From JAGNDO01 sp963704975 (GTDB taxonomy: Bacteria > Chloroflexota > Anaerolineae > Caldilineales > Caldilineaceae): a DNA stretch of 64,000 nt. The number at the start of each line of letters is the position of its first letter. Position 1 is the stretch's first letter. The stretch covers positions 1 to 64,000 of the forward strand of contig CAVPIK010000016.1 in NCBI GenBank assembly GCA_963704975.1, written 5' to 3'. Positions 36,098 to 45,982 of this stretch are shown here, piece by piece. The notes under the pieces are model-generated. The model was not told where the DNA came from. It did not search any database and saw nothing but the letters and a program-made list of their open reading frames with translations. A program made the position numbers and the translations under genes.

Positions 36098-38183
36098 CTA
36101 TGGCAAAAACTCAAATACTGCGGCGCCGTCCTGTTCGTAGATCAGCCGGGCGAAGGGACTGTTGCGCAGACGGTCGATCTGGAAGCCGTTGCCGTCTCGG
36201 GGACCGATGTAGAGGTGGGTGACCCCGGCTGCGGCCAGCCGGGCGCGCAGGTCTGGGTCGTCCAAGTCTGTGGCCGCGGCCAGGGCGGCCAGCATGGCGC
36301 TGGCGGCGTCAAAGCTGGCCTGGTCCGTGCCGATGTTGTAGAGGGCCGGGGTCAGCACCGAGCGGCGGTCGGTGAGGATGGGCAGCCAGTAGCCCCCATC
36401 CACCCCGGCGTAGATGTCCCCCAGCCAGAGCCAGGGCCGGGCGGCGAAGAGGGCATCCTCCGGCACATTCTCCCGCACCCAGGCCAGGGCGGGCAGATCC
36501 GCCGGACGGGCCAAGGTCGTCACCGGGTTGATCACGCTGGCCATGCCCGGCCCGGCCCACGCCCCGATCCCCACGGCGACCAGGGCTGTGATGGGCAAGG
36601 CCCAGGCTTTGGGGGTCAACCTGCCCAAGGCCCAGGCCAGCAGCCCGCCCCCGGCCAAGGCCAAGGGCACAAAGAGGGTGATCACCCCGGCGTTGTTGTT
36701 GGAGATGCGCAATGGGGGCAGGCCGAAAATCTCCAGGTTGAGCAGTACCGCGGTCACCCCGACCCAGGCCCACAGGATCAGGACCGGTCCCCACACTTGG
36801 CCCAGCCCACGCAGGGTCCCGCTCTCGTTCCCACGCTCCGCGTGGGAATGGTCCACCCGGCGCTCTGCGCCGAGGGACGCAGAGCGTCCGTTTGCGTTCC
36901 CACGCGGAGCGTGGGAACGAGCGAGCATCCATCCGACCAGCCCCACCAACACGGCCAGCCAGATCCCGGACCCGATGCGCACAAGTCTGGGACGGGTCAC
37001 CCCACCCCAACAGCCCGCTGAGGCCGCCTGTGGCCAGGGCGAAAAGCTCTCGGCTGCGGGGGACCCAGACCAGGCCCCATTGGATTGCGTTGTAATCGCT
37101 GAAGAGGGGGTTGGGGTCCACCACGGTCATCGGGGCATAGAAGCGCTGGATCCACGAGCTGGAGACCAGCCGCCACAGCCACGGTCCGCTGATGGCCACA
37201 ATCCCCAGCCCGGCCAGGGTCCAGCGGCCAAAGGTGCGCCAGCGCTCTTCCAGCACGACCACCCCGGCCAGCACCACGCCCAGGGTGATGGCGAAGAAGG
37301 CCACCCGCACATGGATCAACACCAGCCCGCCGCCCAGCAGGATGACGGCCAGCAGATCGCCCAAGGTCATGCGCCGGGTGCGGTGCAGGCTCCAGAGTTG
37401 GATCATGAAGGGGGCCATGATCAGCAGGCCGGAGAGTTGGGTGTAGCGGCCCCAGGAGACGTAAAAGGCCGGATACCACGAGACCAGCACGGCCAGCACC
37501 GCGGCCAACATCCCCGCCCGGCGGCTGTGGAAGAGGGTGCGGCCGGCGGCGTAGACCATGATCAGGGTCAGGCTGTTGAGCAGTTGGCCGAAGTGGAGCA
37601 TCAACTCGGTCAACTGGAACGGGTCGGACCAGCCCAGGAGCCAGGCCAGCCAGGCGGCGTTGGCGTGATAGCCCCAATGATAGAGAAAGTTGTTGTTGGG
37701 CAGAAAGGGGGCGAAGGTGGCGGGCAGGTGGCCGCCGTCCACGAAGATGCGCAGGATCATGGCGTGGTGGACGCTGTCCACCCAGTTGGGCACGACCAAT
37801 TCCCGGATCTGGGCCAGGCGGCTGTTGACCGTGAGCACGATCAGCGCGCCCCAGGCCAGCATCTCGACGCTGCGGCCGCGCAGGCGCGCCAGCCGTCCCC
37901 GCCAGGCAGATCCAGAGGTCCACAGCAGGCACACCAGCCCCACGCCCCCCAACCCGACGGCTACGATCTGGGCGATCGGGGGTTGCCAAACCAGGCCCGT
38001 GCTTGATGTCCATAAAAAGAGGATCGGCCACAGGGCTAGCCCCAGGCCGATCTGGATGGCGCCGCTGTGCAGGGCGTCCGGCGTGGGCCGCAGCCCCAGG
38101 CGCACCAGTCCTCGATGAATTGCCACGCCGGGCAGCCACAACAGCCACAGCCCGGCCAGCCAGATGAGTAGGGTTTCAGTCAT
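36098..38183 (-). CDS. Multi-pass membrane protein, glycosyltransferase-like, with REP element inserted in frame (frameshifted)
   Basis: About 695 residues from the ATG at 38183. At least 12 TM segments. VVPNWVDSVHHAMILRIFVD and FLYHWGYHANAAWLAWLLG are typical of large GT-C-like or DUF-type membrane proteins of Chloroflexota, with an extracytoplasmic C-terminal part (ALFAARPWLWLGDIYAGVDG to AAVFEFLP). The frame breaks near 37000. Positions 36828-36918, encoding RSHAPRGNANGRSASLGAER and the next residues, are a REP-like element inserted in frame between two TM helices. The transferred sugar, if any, is unknown. Confidence 0.65.
36828..36918. repeat. REP-like element (GTTCCCACGC family), copy 3, inside a coding region
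   Basis: CGTTCCCACGCTCCGCGTGG, CGGCGCTCTGCGCCG, GGGACGCAGAGCGTCC and GTTCCCACGCGGAGCGTGGG: the same modules as the intergenic copies at 14418 and 17687, but within a membrane-protein gene without stopping the frame (about 30 extra residues). Confidence 0.85.
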
Positions 38184-38271
38184 AGGTTCAATGAACAATG
38201 CACAATGAACAATGCACAATGGGTGGTGGACATAACACATTGTCCATTGTCCATTGTGCATTGGCCATTGA

Positions 38272-39428
38272 CTACAAGGCTTGCTCCAAAATCCAGGTCA
38301 ACTCCTCGTCGGTCAGCACGATGGGGTTGCCCTTCATGCTGCTGGAGGGTTTGGCGGCGGCGACGATGCGGGGGAAGTCCGCCGGGGTGACGCCGTAGCG
38401 GCTGAGGCCGGGGATGGCGAAGGCGGCGTTGAGCGCCTGCAAGTCGGTGATCCCGTCTCCTGGGGTGGCCTCTCGGTGTCCGGTGAGGATTTGGGCCACT
38501 TCGCTGTAGCGGCGCAGATAGGGGCTGATGGGGGTGCGGGCGACCAGGGCTTGCACGTTCATCGCCATCACCGCGGGCAACAGCACGGCGCAGATGGCCC
38601 CGTGGGGGGCGTCGAACAGGCCGCCCAGGGGGCCGGCGAAGCCATGCACGGCTCCCAGTTTGGCGTTGGCCAGGGCCAAGCCGCCAAAGAGACTGGCCAG
38701 GGCCATGTCCTCCCTGGCGGCGGGGTCTTCGCCGTCATAAAAAGCCTGCTCCAACGAGTTCGCCGCCCGCCACAGCCCTTCCCGGCACAGGCCATCGGTG
38801 AGGGGGTTGGCGAAGCCGGAGACATAGGGTTCGATGCACTTGGGTCAGGGCGTCCATCCCCGTGGTGGCGGTGAGGGTGGGGGGCAGATGCCGGGTCAGT
38901 TCTGGGTCCACGATGGCGATGGCGGGCAACATGGACGCGCTGCGCATGCTCACCTTGACCCGGTGTTCGGGGGAGGCCAGCACGGCGTTGCGGGTCACCT
39001 CTGCGCCCGTGCCCGCGGTGGTGGGGAGGGCGATGATGGGCAGGGCCGGATGGGTCAGGGGCTGGCCCTGGCCGATCACCTCCAAATAGGTGAGGATGTC
39101 GGCTCGGTTGGTGACCAGGGCGGCGATGGCCTTGCCGGCGTCCATCACGCTGCCGCCGCCCACGGCGATCACCAGATCGCAGCTCGGCCGCACGGGCCAA
39201 GGCTGCGCCCTGGGCGACCAGATCGGTAGTCGGTTCGCTGCTGACGGTGAAGCGGGTCACGGTCAGCTTGTGGTTGCCCAATGCTTCCTCGACACAGCTT
39301 GCCCGCTGGGGATCCGTACCGGTGACCAGGAGGGCCCGGCTGCCCAGCGCCGCGGCCAGCGCGCCGACTTCGCCGGCCCGGCCCGGCCCAAAGATGATTC
39401 GATTGGCTGTTGCAAATTCAAAGTTCAT
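38272..39428 (-). CDS. Iron-containing alcohol dehydrogenase (maleylacetate-reductase-like), two frameshifts
   Basis: About 385 residues from the ATG at 39428. Nucleotide-binding LVIAVGGGSVMDAGKAIAAL, then PTTAGTGAEVTRNAVLAS, and metal-binding His residues in AVHGFAGPLGGLFDAPHG. Breaks near 39180 and 38845. The family oxidises alcohols or reduces aldehydes and maleylacetate with NAD(P). Its substrate here is unknown. The start of the protein (FATANRIIFGPGRAGEVGAL) fits the short-chain Fe-ADH group. Confidence 0.88.
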
Positions 39429-39473
39429 TGGGGTCTCTCCGCGTAGGGGTGCAGTGTGAACTTGTACCTGACG

Positions 39474-39786
39474 TCAAACGGCCCAGCCCTCTTCGCCGGG
39501 GAAGAGGTTGTGATATTTGATGGCATAGCGAGGTTCGGCAAACATATCGGCCACCGTGTCCCGCCAGCGGGCATAGTGGGCGGTCTCCTTGTGGGCAAAG
39601 GTGGCGGCCTCGTCGTGATAGACCTCCACCAGCACAAAGCGGGTGGGGTCATCCATCTGCTGGATCACGTCAAAGCGGGCCACGCCCGGCTCTTGGAGGC
39701 TGTTGGTTGCGTTGTCCAAGGCTGGCGATTTTGAACGGTTCCACAAATTCTGGCTTGATGTGGATGAAGACGTGGGCGATAAACAT
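39474..39786 (-). CDS. Antibiotic-biosynthesis-monooxygenase-domain protein (frameshifted)
   Basis: About 104 residues from the ATG at 39786, with GGAGGAAACCC upstream. FIAHVFIHIKPEFVEPFKIA then, after a break near 39725, NSLQEPGVARFDVIQQMDDP and EVYHDEAATFAHKETAHYAR are the ABM dimeric ferredoxin-like fold, as in YgiN/LsrG-type proteins. Reaction unknown (quinol oxidation or similar). It probably shares a transcript with the upstream repeat-flanked genes. Confidence 0.8.
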
Positions 39787-39897
39787 GGGTTTCCTCCGGG
39801 CGAGATGTGGGATGCGAGATGCGAGTTTTGTGTCTTCATTGTAAGGCGGATTGGGTTGGGGCGCAAGGTATTCGGTCGAGGGTCGTCACCCCAAGGG

Positions 39898-40440
39898 CCA
39901 ACGCAGGTTGAGTAGCCCGGCTTGACCCAACCTCTCACACGACCCAAGGAAGAAGGGCGTATCGAAACCGAAGGGTCGACCGAAGTGGGTCGACCCGCGT
40001 TCTGGTTTCGATACGCCGCCGTGTACCTGAATGGTCAGCGGAGATTTCGGCGGCGGCTACTCAACCGGCGCTAGCCCCTGAGCAAGCCAACGCAGGTTGA
40101 GTAGCCCGGCTTGACCCAACCTCTCACACGACCCAAGGAAGAAGGGCGTATCGAAACCGAAGTGGGTTGACCGAAGTGGGTCAACCCGCTCTGGTTTCGA
40201 TACGCCGCCGTGTACCTGAATGGTCAGCGGAGATCTCGGCGGCGGCTACTCAACCGGCGCTAGTCCCTGAGCAAGCCAACGCAGGTTGAGTAGCCCGGCT
40301 TGACCCAACCTCTCACACGACCCAAGGAAGAAGGGCGTATCGAAACCGAAGTGGGTCGATGGCACCCGCTCTGGTTTCGATACGCCGCCGTGTACCTGAA
40401 TGGTCAGCGGAGATTTCGGCGGCGGCTACTCAACCGGCGC
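39898..40440. repeat. Tandem palindromic repeat array B (three units, 189 bp each)
   Basis: Units begin CCAACGCAGGTTGAGTAGCC at 39898, 40087 and 40276. Each holds GGCGTATCGAAACCGAAG...CTGGTTTCGATACGCC and a final GGCGGCTACTCAACCGGCGC. The same modules appear in array A (2135-2540) in the opposite orientation and with a different period. The array abuts the pyrE stop codon. No gene inside. Confidence 0.88.
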
Positions 40441-41874
40441 TAGCTTTTGCCGAGGAAGGCCAATACTTCCGCCCGCTTTTCGGCGCTGAGGCGTCCGGCC
40501 TGCGGTCAGGGTTTCCAGGATCTCGGACAGGGTGAAGACGGCGTGGGCGGTGATGCCGGCGGCGGCCAGATTCTCCACGCCCCCCTGCTCCCGGTCGATG
40601 AGGACGATGGCGTGCTCGACGATCAGCCCGGCCTCCCGCAGGCGCTGGGCGGTCTTGACCGTGCTGCCGCCGGAGGTGATCAGGTCTTCGATGATCACGA
40701 TCCGATCCCCGGGCTGCCAGGCGCCTTCGATGTCCTTGCCCAGGCCGTAGGCCTTGGCCTCTTTGCGGGGATAGATCAGGGGCACGTCCGCGGCCAGGGC
40801 CACGGCGGTGCCGATGGGCAGGGCCGCATAGGGCACCCCGGCCACCCGGTCACAGGGCAGATCGGCCAGCAGCCGGGCATATTCCTGGGCGGCCTGGGCC
40901 AGCAGCCGGGGACGGCTGACCAGCAGGCGCAGGTCAACATAGATGGGCGACTGCATCCCCGACGCCAGGGTGAAGGTGCCAAACTTGATGGCTTCCAGGT
41001 CGTGGAGGCCGGAGATGAGGGATTGGGAGATTGGGCGATTGGGAGATTGGGTGTTCGTCACGCTTGAATTTTCAATTTTCAATTTTGAATTTTCAATTTG
41101 TTGCCTCGTCTCCTCCGCCGCGGCCCGGTGATCTGCGGCCAGGCAGATGCCCCGGCTGCTGCTGATGATCAGCCCCAGTCCATCCGCCCGCAGCCCCGCT
41201 TCCAGGGATGGCTTCCAGATCTCCGCCCTGGGCGCCGATGCCGGGGACCAGGAACCAGGCGTCCGGGGCCACGGCCCGCACATCCGCCAGGGCCTGGGGA
41301 TAGGTCGCCCCCACCACCAGCCCCACGTTGGGGGACCAGGATGTGGCGGTCTCGGCCACCAGCTAAGAGGATGAGGGGATCTCTGGCGATGGTTCAGCTT
41401 CTGAAACTCCCCCGCGCTGGGGTTGGAGGTGTGGCAGAGGACGAAGAGGCCCTTGTCCGCGTAGGCGGCGAAGGGGTCGATGCTGTCCCGGCCCAGGTAG
41501 GGGCTGAGGGTGACGGCGTCCACGCCCCACTGCTCGAAGGCGGCCTTGGCATAGGCCGCGGCGGTGCTGCCGATGTCCCCGCGCTTGCAGTCCAGGATCA
41601 CGGGAATGTGCGCCGGGATGGCGGCCAGGGTGTCGTGGAGCAGTTGCAGCCCCGGCAGGCCCAGGGCTTCGTAAAAGGCGATGTTGGGCTTGAAGGCGCA
41701 GACCAGATCCGCGGTCTGTGCGATCACCGCCTGGTTCCAGCGCAGGATGGCGGCGATGTCCCCGTCCTCCCCCTGATAGCGGAGGGGGATTTTGGTTGGG
41801 TCTGGGTCTAGCCCCACGCACAGCAGACTCTGATTTCGTTCGACGGCGGCAGTCAATTTATCAAAAAAGTTCAT
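40440..41874 (-). CDS. pyrFE: Bifunctional orotidine-5'-phosphate decarboxylase / orotate phosphoribosyltransferase (PyrF-PyrE fusion), two frameshifts
   Basis: About 478 residues from the ATG at 41874. The PyrF half has SLLCVGLDPDPTKIP, FKPNIAFYEALG and the catalytic ILDCKRGDIGSTAAAYA; its last third is out of frame between about 41375 and 41195, and reappears as NVGLVVGATYPQALADVRAV. The PyrE half starts near LHDLEAIKFGTFTLASG and has the PRPP-binding loop VIIEDLITSGGSTVKTAQ. The true end, after a break near 40500, is LSAEKRAEVLAFLGKS, stop at 40440-40442. The fused enzyme catalyses the last two steps of UMP synthesis. The linker is encoded by a repeat-like AT-rich sequence (41018-41098). 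Confidence 0.93.
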
Positions 41875-42078
41875 GATTTTCTCCCTATGAGTTGCGAGGG
41901 GCGAATTGCGAGTTACATATCGTCGCACCCAATTCCCAAATCCGGTTTCGATACGACCGGAAACTGCCCCGGTCTACTCAACCTACGCTATGTCCGATCT
42001 CCAATCCCCGATCACTCGACACAAAAAAGGGGCGAATCGCCAGGAATCCCTCGCAATTCGCCCCTCGTCCCTCGCCCC

Positions 42079-43251
42079 TTAGTAAAGGAACATGGGCATG
42101 TTTTTGAAGTCCTTGATCTTGGGCCGGTAGTTCTCCGAGTCGTAGAGGTGTTCGATGTCTACGATTTTCTTGCCCGTCATGGTGTATTCGATGGGCACGT
42201 AGGTGTATTGGCCCTTTTGCAGCCCCACCATGTTGCCGGTCTCGCCGCTCTCCACCAACTGCATGGCCAGGTTGCCATAGGACATGGCCACCATGCGGTC
42301 CAGGGAGTCCGGTGCGCCGGAGCGCATGAGATAACCCAGGGCCTGATACATGACATTCTGGCCGGTGATGCGCTTGATCTCCTCGGCGGTGAGTTGGCCG
42401 ATGCCGCCCAACTTCTGATGGCCGTAGGCGTCCGCCTCGCCCCGCTGCACGATCTCGCCCTCGATCATCTTGGCCCCTTCGGAGATGGTCATGATGGCGT
42501 AGTGGGAGGGGTTGTTGCGGCGATCTTCCACCAGCAGTTGACACAACTTCTCTTCGCTGAAGGGCACTTCGGAGATGATGGCCCGGTCCACGCCGGCCAG
42601 ATAGGCGCTGATCAGGCTGGTTTCGCCCGAGTTGCGGCCAAAGAGTTCCACCACGCCGATGCGCTCGTGGGAGCCCACGGAGGTGCGCATGTTGGTGATC
42701 ATCTCCACGCTGCGGGTGACGGCGGTGGAGAAGCCGATGCAGTAGTCTGTGCCGAAAACGTCGTTGTCCATGGTCTTGGGGATGGCCACCACGGGGACGT
42801 TTTCTTTGTCCAGGCGGGCGGAATAGCTCAGGGTGTCGTCGCCGCCGATGGTGACCATGGTATCAATGCCCAAATGGCCCAACACCTGGAGAATGTAGGC
42901 GGTGTAGTCCACGATCTGCTTCTCTTCGTTGACCATCTTGCCCCATTTGGAGCCTTTCAAAAAGGCGGGTGCATCGTCAGCCTTCACCTTTTGGGGGTTG
43001 GTGCGGGAGGTGTGCAGGAAGGTGCCGCCCGTGCGGTCGATCTTGCGCACATCGTTCTTGGTCAACTCCGAGACATAATAGTCGTGGGTGGAAGGCTCGT
43101 CCAAATCGTAGTTGAGCAGCCCGCCCCAGCCACGGCGGATACCCAGGACGCGATAGCCCTGGTCGATGGCTCGGGTCACAACTTGTTTCATACAGGGATT
43201 CAAACCGGGGACATCGCCGCCGCCGGTGAGCAGGCCAAGGGTTTTGGTCAT
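42079..43251 (-). CDS. pfkA: 6-phosphofructokinase, probably PPi-dependent
   Basis: 390 residues, intact. TLGLLTGGGDVPGLNPCMK opens the protein. The substrate-site motifs are TIGGDDTLSYSARL and AIPKTMDNDVFGTD. In this family GGDD with PKTxDxD is the established mark of pyrophosphate use, whereas ATP enzymes have GGDG and PGTxDND. So this enzyme probably uses PPi reversibly in glycolysis and gluconeogenesis; that is inference from motifs. FGRNSGETSLISAYLAG follows. The gene sits 204 bp upstream of pyrFE on the same strand. Confidence 0.9.
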   Translation of the reverse strand: MTKTLGLLTGGGDVPGLNPCMKQVVTRAIDQGYRVLGIRRGWGGLLNYDLDEPSTHDYYVSELTKNDVRKIDRTGGTFLHTSRTNPQKVKADDAPAFLKGSKWGKMVNEEKQIVDYTAYILQVLGHLGIDTMVTIGGDDTLSYSARLDKENVPVVAIPKTMDNDVFGTDYCIGFSTAVTRSVEMITNMRTSVGSHERIGVVELFGRNSGETSLISAYLAGVDRAIISEVPFSEEKLCQLLVEDRRNNPSHYAIMTISEGAKMIEGEIVQRGEADAYGHQKLGGIGQLTAEEIKRITGQNVMYQALGYLMRSGAPDSLDRMVAMSYGNLAMQLVESGETGNMVGLQKGQYTYVPIEYTMTGKKIVDIEHLYDSENYRPKIKDFKNMPMFLY

Positions 43252-43589
43252 GGTGAAACACTCCTTTTTGAACTATTCGCTTGAATTGGGATTTGATGGG
43301 TTGAATCTGTTTGATCGTGGACTGATCGAGAACCCAACGATGGGATCGGGTCAGCCGGAATCAGGGTGCGAAGTTGTGCGGAGGGCTTCCTTGGCCAGCC
43401 TGGGCACATCTTTGTGCCCGGTTAGAACAACAACATCTGGTTCCAAGCATAAATTATACACCAAGCCCGCCCAAAGGCTAAGTTGGTGTGTGAGTGACAA
43501 TTGGCCGATGATCCACGAATCTACACGAATCTACACGAATTGAAAAAGATTCGTGCCGATTCGTGTAGCTTCGTGGATCATCCATTCGA
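43252..43589. other. Intergenic region with a 35-bp imperfect inverted repeat
   Basis: 43507-43582 forms arms around GATGATCCACGAATCTACACG and CGTGTAGCTTCGTGGATCATC. It lies at the 3' end of the phosphatase gene and may terminate it. The remaining ~230 bp upstream of pfkA must hold its promoter, but no clear hexamers are seen. Confidence 0.5.
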
Positions 43590-44121
43590 TTAGGGCGTGA
43601 AGACCAGATCGACTTCCCAGGATCCATCGTCTTGGCGCTGGGCGCGCCAGGCCCCGGCGGGGGGTAGGGGATTGTGGTGGTCGAAGCGGGGGAGATACTC
43701 GCTGATCCGCGCTGGGTCGCCGGAGAGGGCTTCGAGCAAGAGGCGAATGGGGCCGCCGTGGGAGACCAGGGCCACCGGGCCATTGTCCCCGGTCTTGGCG
43801 GTCAACTCTTCCCAAAAAGTGTGGATGCGGGCCAGCACCAGCGCCTCATCTTCCCCGCGCTGCCACTCGGCGATGGCGTCCACGGTGGTGACGGGGATGC
43901 CAAGGGCCTGGGCGGCGATGGTTGCGGTGTGTTGGGTGCGTTCCAAGGGGCTGGCGAAGAGTCTGGGTCACCCCGGCGGAGGCCAGAAAGATCCCCAACT
44001 TCTCGGCCTCCGCCTCCCCCTGGGCGGTGAGGGGCGGCCCGGGCGGGATGTCATAGCGGATGTCCGTGCGGGACCAATCCGGGGTGGCATGGCGGGTGAG
44101 GTAGATGGTTTGTTTTGACAT
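43590..44121 (-). CDS. Histidine phosphatase family protein (frameshifted)
   Basis: About 176 residues from the ATG at 44121, with AGGAGG upstream. Catalytic IYLTRHATPDW (RHG-type motif as RHAT), FASPLERTQHTATIAAQALG in the second frame, and ALVSHGGPIRLLL with the second catalytic His. The frame breaks near 43960. Members include phosphoglycerate mutases and alpha-ribazole phosphatases; this one is not assignable. Confidence 0.85.
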
Positions 44122-44153
44122 AATATTTTCCTCCTGGACATAAAAAGAGATCG

Positions 44154-44297
44154 TGTGCCCACACCGCGCCGCCAGGAAACCAGGCGTACCCGTGGCACCC
44201 AGAACGTTTCGCTTACCGCTGCTGCCTTCCGGCCCTGACGGGGTTCACGATGCTCTGCCGCACAGGACCCAGCCCCTGACGGAGCGGTGTGGACACA
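44154..44297 (-). ncRNA. ffs: Bacterial signal recognition particle RNA
   Basis: On the minus strand the sequence contains GTCAGGGCCGGAAGGCAGCA followed by GCGGTAAG, the conserved domain IV tip that binds Ffh. The ends TGTCCACACCGC and GCGGTGTGGGCACA pair to close the long rod. Length about 144 nt, longer than 4.5S RNA of E. coli but normal in outline for many phyla. It lies 18 bp downstream of tRNA-Ser on the same strand. Confidence 0.88.
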
Positions 44298-44313
44298 CGA
44301 TCTCTTTTGTTAA

Positions 44314-44402
<89 letters not shown>

Positions 44403-44471
44403 AGACCGTCCCAAGAGTATATCGTTTTTGGCGGCTTTGGGCAAATTTGGGGGGCGATCTAAAGACATGGA

Positions 44472-44500
44472 TTGACTGGATTGATTTCATCCCGTACAAT
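44472..44500 (+). promoter_or_regulatory. Sigma-70-type promoter for the toxin-antitoxin pair
   Basis: TTGACT at 44472-44477 and TACAAT at 44495-44500 with 17-bp spacing, about 40 bp before the antitoxin start at 44540. Confidence 0.6.
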
Positions 44501-44539
44501 AAGGTCAGTGCCAGATTTCTGTTTCAGGAGAGAGATAAT

Positions 44540-44791
44540 ATGTATTCCACTGTCAAAGCCGTTATGCGCCAGGGACGAGTTGAACTGCTAGAACCGCTGC
44601 TGTTGCCAGACGATACAACCTTGTTGGTGACTGTACTGGATGATTTGCTCGACGACGAACCATCTTTGGGTGAGATGATCATTGCTGGTCTGACTGACAT
44701 CAAAGAGGGGCGTTTTCGCGAGACGTCGGCCACCTATACCGTCAAGGATCATTTGGATTATTTGTTTGGTCCTGAGTCAGCTTCGGAGTAG
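44540..44791 (+). CDS. Antitoxin-like protein paired with a RelE-type toxin
   Basis: 83 residues, MYSTVKAVMRQGRVELLEPL with a DDTTLLVTVLDD strand. CAGGAGAGAG precedes the ATG. The short beta-strand start (VKAVMRQGRVELLEPL) is common in antitoxin-like proteins of Chloroflexota and cyanobacteria. It lies 6 bp upstream of the toxin. Confidence 0.65.
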   Translation: MYSTVKAVMRQGRVELLEPLLLPDDTTLLVTVLDDLLDDEPSLGEMIIAGLTDIKEGRFRETSATYTVKDHLDYLFGPESASE

Positions 44792-44797
44792 TGGCTT

Positions 44798-45139
44798 ATG
44801 GCTTATCAATTCAGTTACTCCCAACTGTTCGACCGCCAGATTAAAGGTTTGGCAAAGCGAAATCCTCATCTTCGCAAGGATCTTGCCGACTTTTTGGATA
44901 CCTTTGATGCCGATCATCATCCCGTGATTCCGGGCGCTGCCGGTGCCCGCAAGGCCCGCATGAAAATCAGCGGGCGGGGGAAGCGTGGCGGGTATCGTGT
45001 GATCTACTACGTGCATATCGGAGATCGGATCTGGTTTTTGCACGTCTACGATAAGGTGCGCCGCCAGAACCTTTCGCCTTCCGAACTTCAACAGATTGTT
45101 ACGCTGATTCAAGAGATCAGGATGGCGGGCGAAGAGTAG
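44798..45139 (+). CDS. RelE/ParE-superfamily toxin
   Basis: 113 residues. FDRQIKGLAKRNPHLRKDLA, GARKARMKISGRGKRGGYRV and IYYVHIGDRIWFLHVYDK give the RelE fold, with Arg/Lys-rich core strands. It would cleave mRNA at the ribosome or act on another target. Directly downstream of the antitoxin-like gene. Confidence 0.8.
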   Translation: MAYQFSYSQLFDRQIKGLAKRNPHLRKDLADFLDTFDADHHPVIPGAAGARKARMKISGRGKRGGYRVIYYVHIGDRIWFLHVYDKVRRQNLSPSELQQIVTLIQEIRMAGEE

Positions 45140-45157
45140 CCTGGATAGTTGGCCGTC

Positions 45158-45982
45158 TTATCTCTCCCCAAAATACCCCACCAACGCTTCCACCAACCCC
45201 TCCTCCGTCTCCACCTCTGGCATGACCCGCACCCGCAGCCCGTATTGGCGCGCCGCGTCCGCGGTGGCGGCATCCATGCAGGCCACGACTACATCCTGCA
45301 ACATGCTCAAATTGCCGCCCATAATGTCCAACCGTTTGCGGAAGTAGCGGACGGTGGCTGGGTTGGCGAAGGTGATGGCGTCGATCTTGCCCCGCCAGAG
45401 TTGAGTGGGTACATCGTCTCCCCCTTCGGCCAGGACCGGGCGATAGGCGGTCACCGCGGTGACGTCTGCCCCGGCGACCATGAGCCCATTCGCCAGATCG
45501 GTTTTGGCCTGGGCGGATTGGGGCAGGAAAACCCGTTGCCCTGGCCGGATGGTCAGAATTTCGGCCAGCTCCGTATCGACAATGCCCTCAGGTATGATCT
45601 TTACGACCAAGCCCAGGCGTTCGGTGACAGCCTGGGCGACCCTTGGGCCGACCGCTGCCACCCGCAGACCGGCCAGGTCCGGACCAGTCAGCCCTGCGAC
45701 GGCCATGCGCTCGGCCAGGCTATCCACGCTGGCCGTGCTGGGAACGATCAGCCAATCAAACTTGTCGGCGACCGCGTGTTGAAGGGCGGCGTCCAGGGCA
45801 TCTATATTTCGGGGCGGCGCAAAGTCAATACATGGATAGAAAACGGGTGTGGCGCCCCGATCACGCAGAAGTTGGGAAAAGACGGTGGATTGCTCTTCGG
45901 CCTGGGTGATCACCACATACAGCCCGGCCAGGGGGCTGGTTTGGGCTGGCGCAAGCACAGGGGTATGGGGTGCGGAAGTCAT
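45158..45982 (-). CDS. hemD: Uroporphyrinogen-III synthase
   Basis: 274 residues, intact. It closes and inverts hydroxymethylbilane to uroporphyrinogen III. Low overall conservation is normal in this family, but LAGLYVVITQAEEQSTVFSQ, FDWLIVPSTASVDSLAERM, RVAAVGPRVAQAVTERLGL and KIDAITFANPATVRYFRKRL are the typical strands of the two Rossmann-like lobes. Other heme genes are not in the window. Confidence 0.85.
   Translation of the reverse strand: MTSAPHTPVLAPAQTSPLAGLYVVITQAEEQSTVFSQLLRDRGATPVFYPCIDFAPPRNIDALDAALQHAVADKFDWLIVPSTASVDSLAERMAVAGLTGPDLAGLRVAAVGPRVAQAVTERLGLVVKIIPEGIVDTELAEILTIRPGQRVFLPQSAQAKTDLANGLMVAGADVTAVTAYRPVLAEGGDDVPTQLWRGKIDAITFANPATVRYFRKRLDIMGGNLSMLQDVVVACMDAATADAARQYGLRVRVMPEVETEEGLVEALVGYFGER

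Noticed and set aside
39898..40440. CRISPR array
   Set aside because: The whole 189-bp unit repeats; no spacers.
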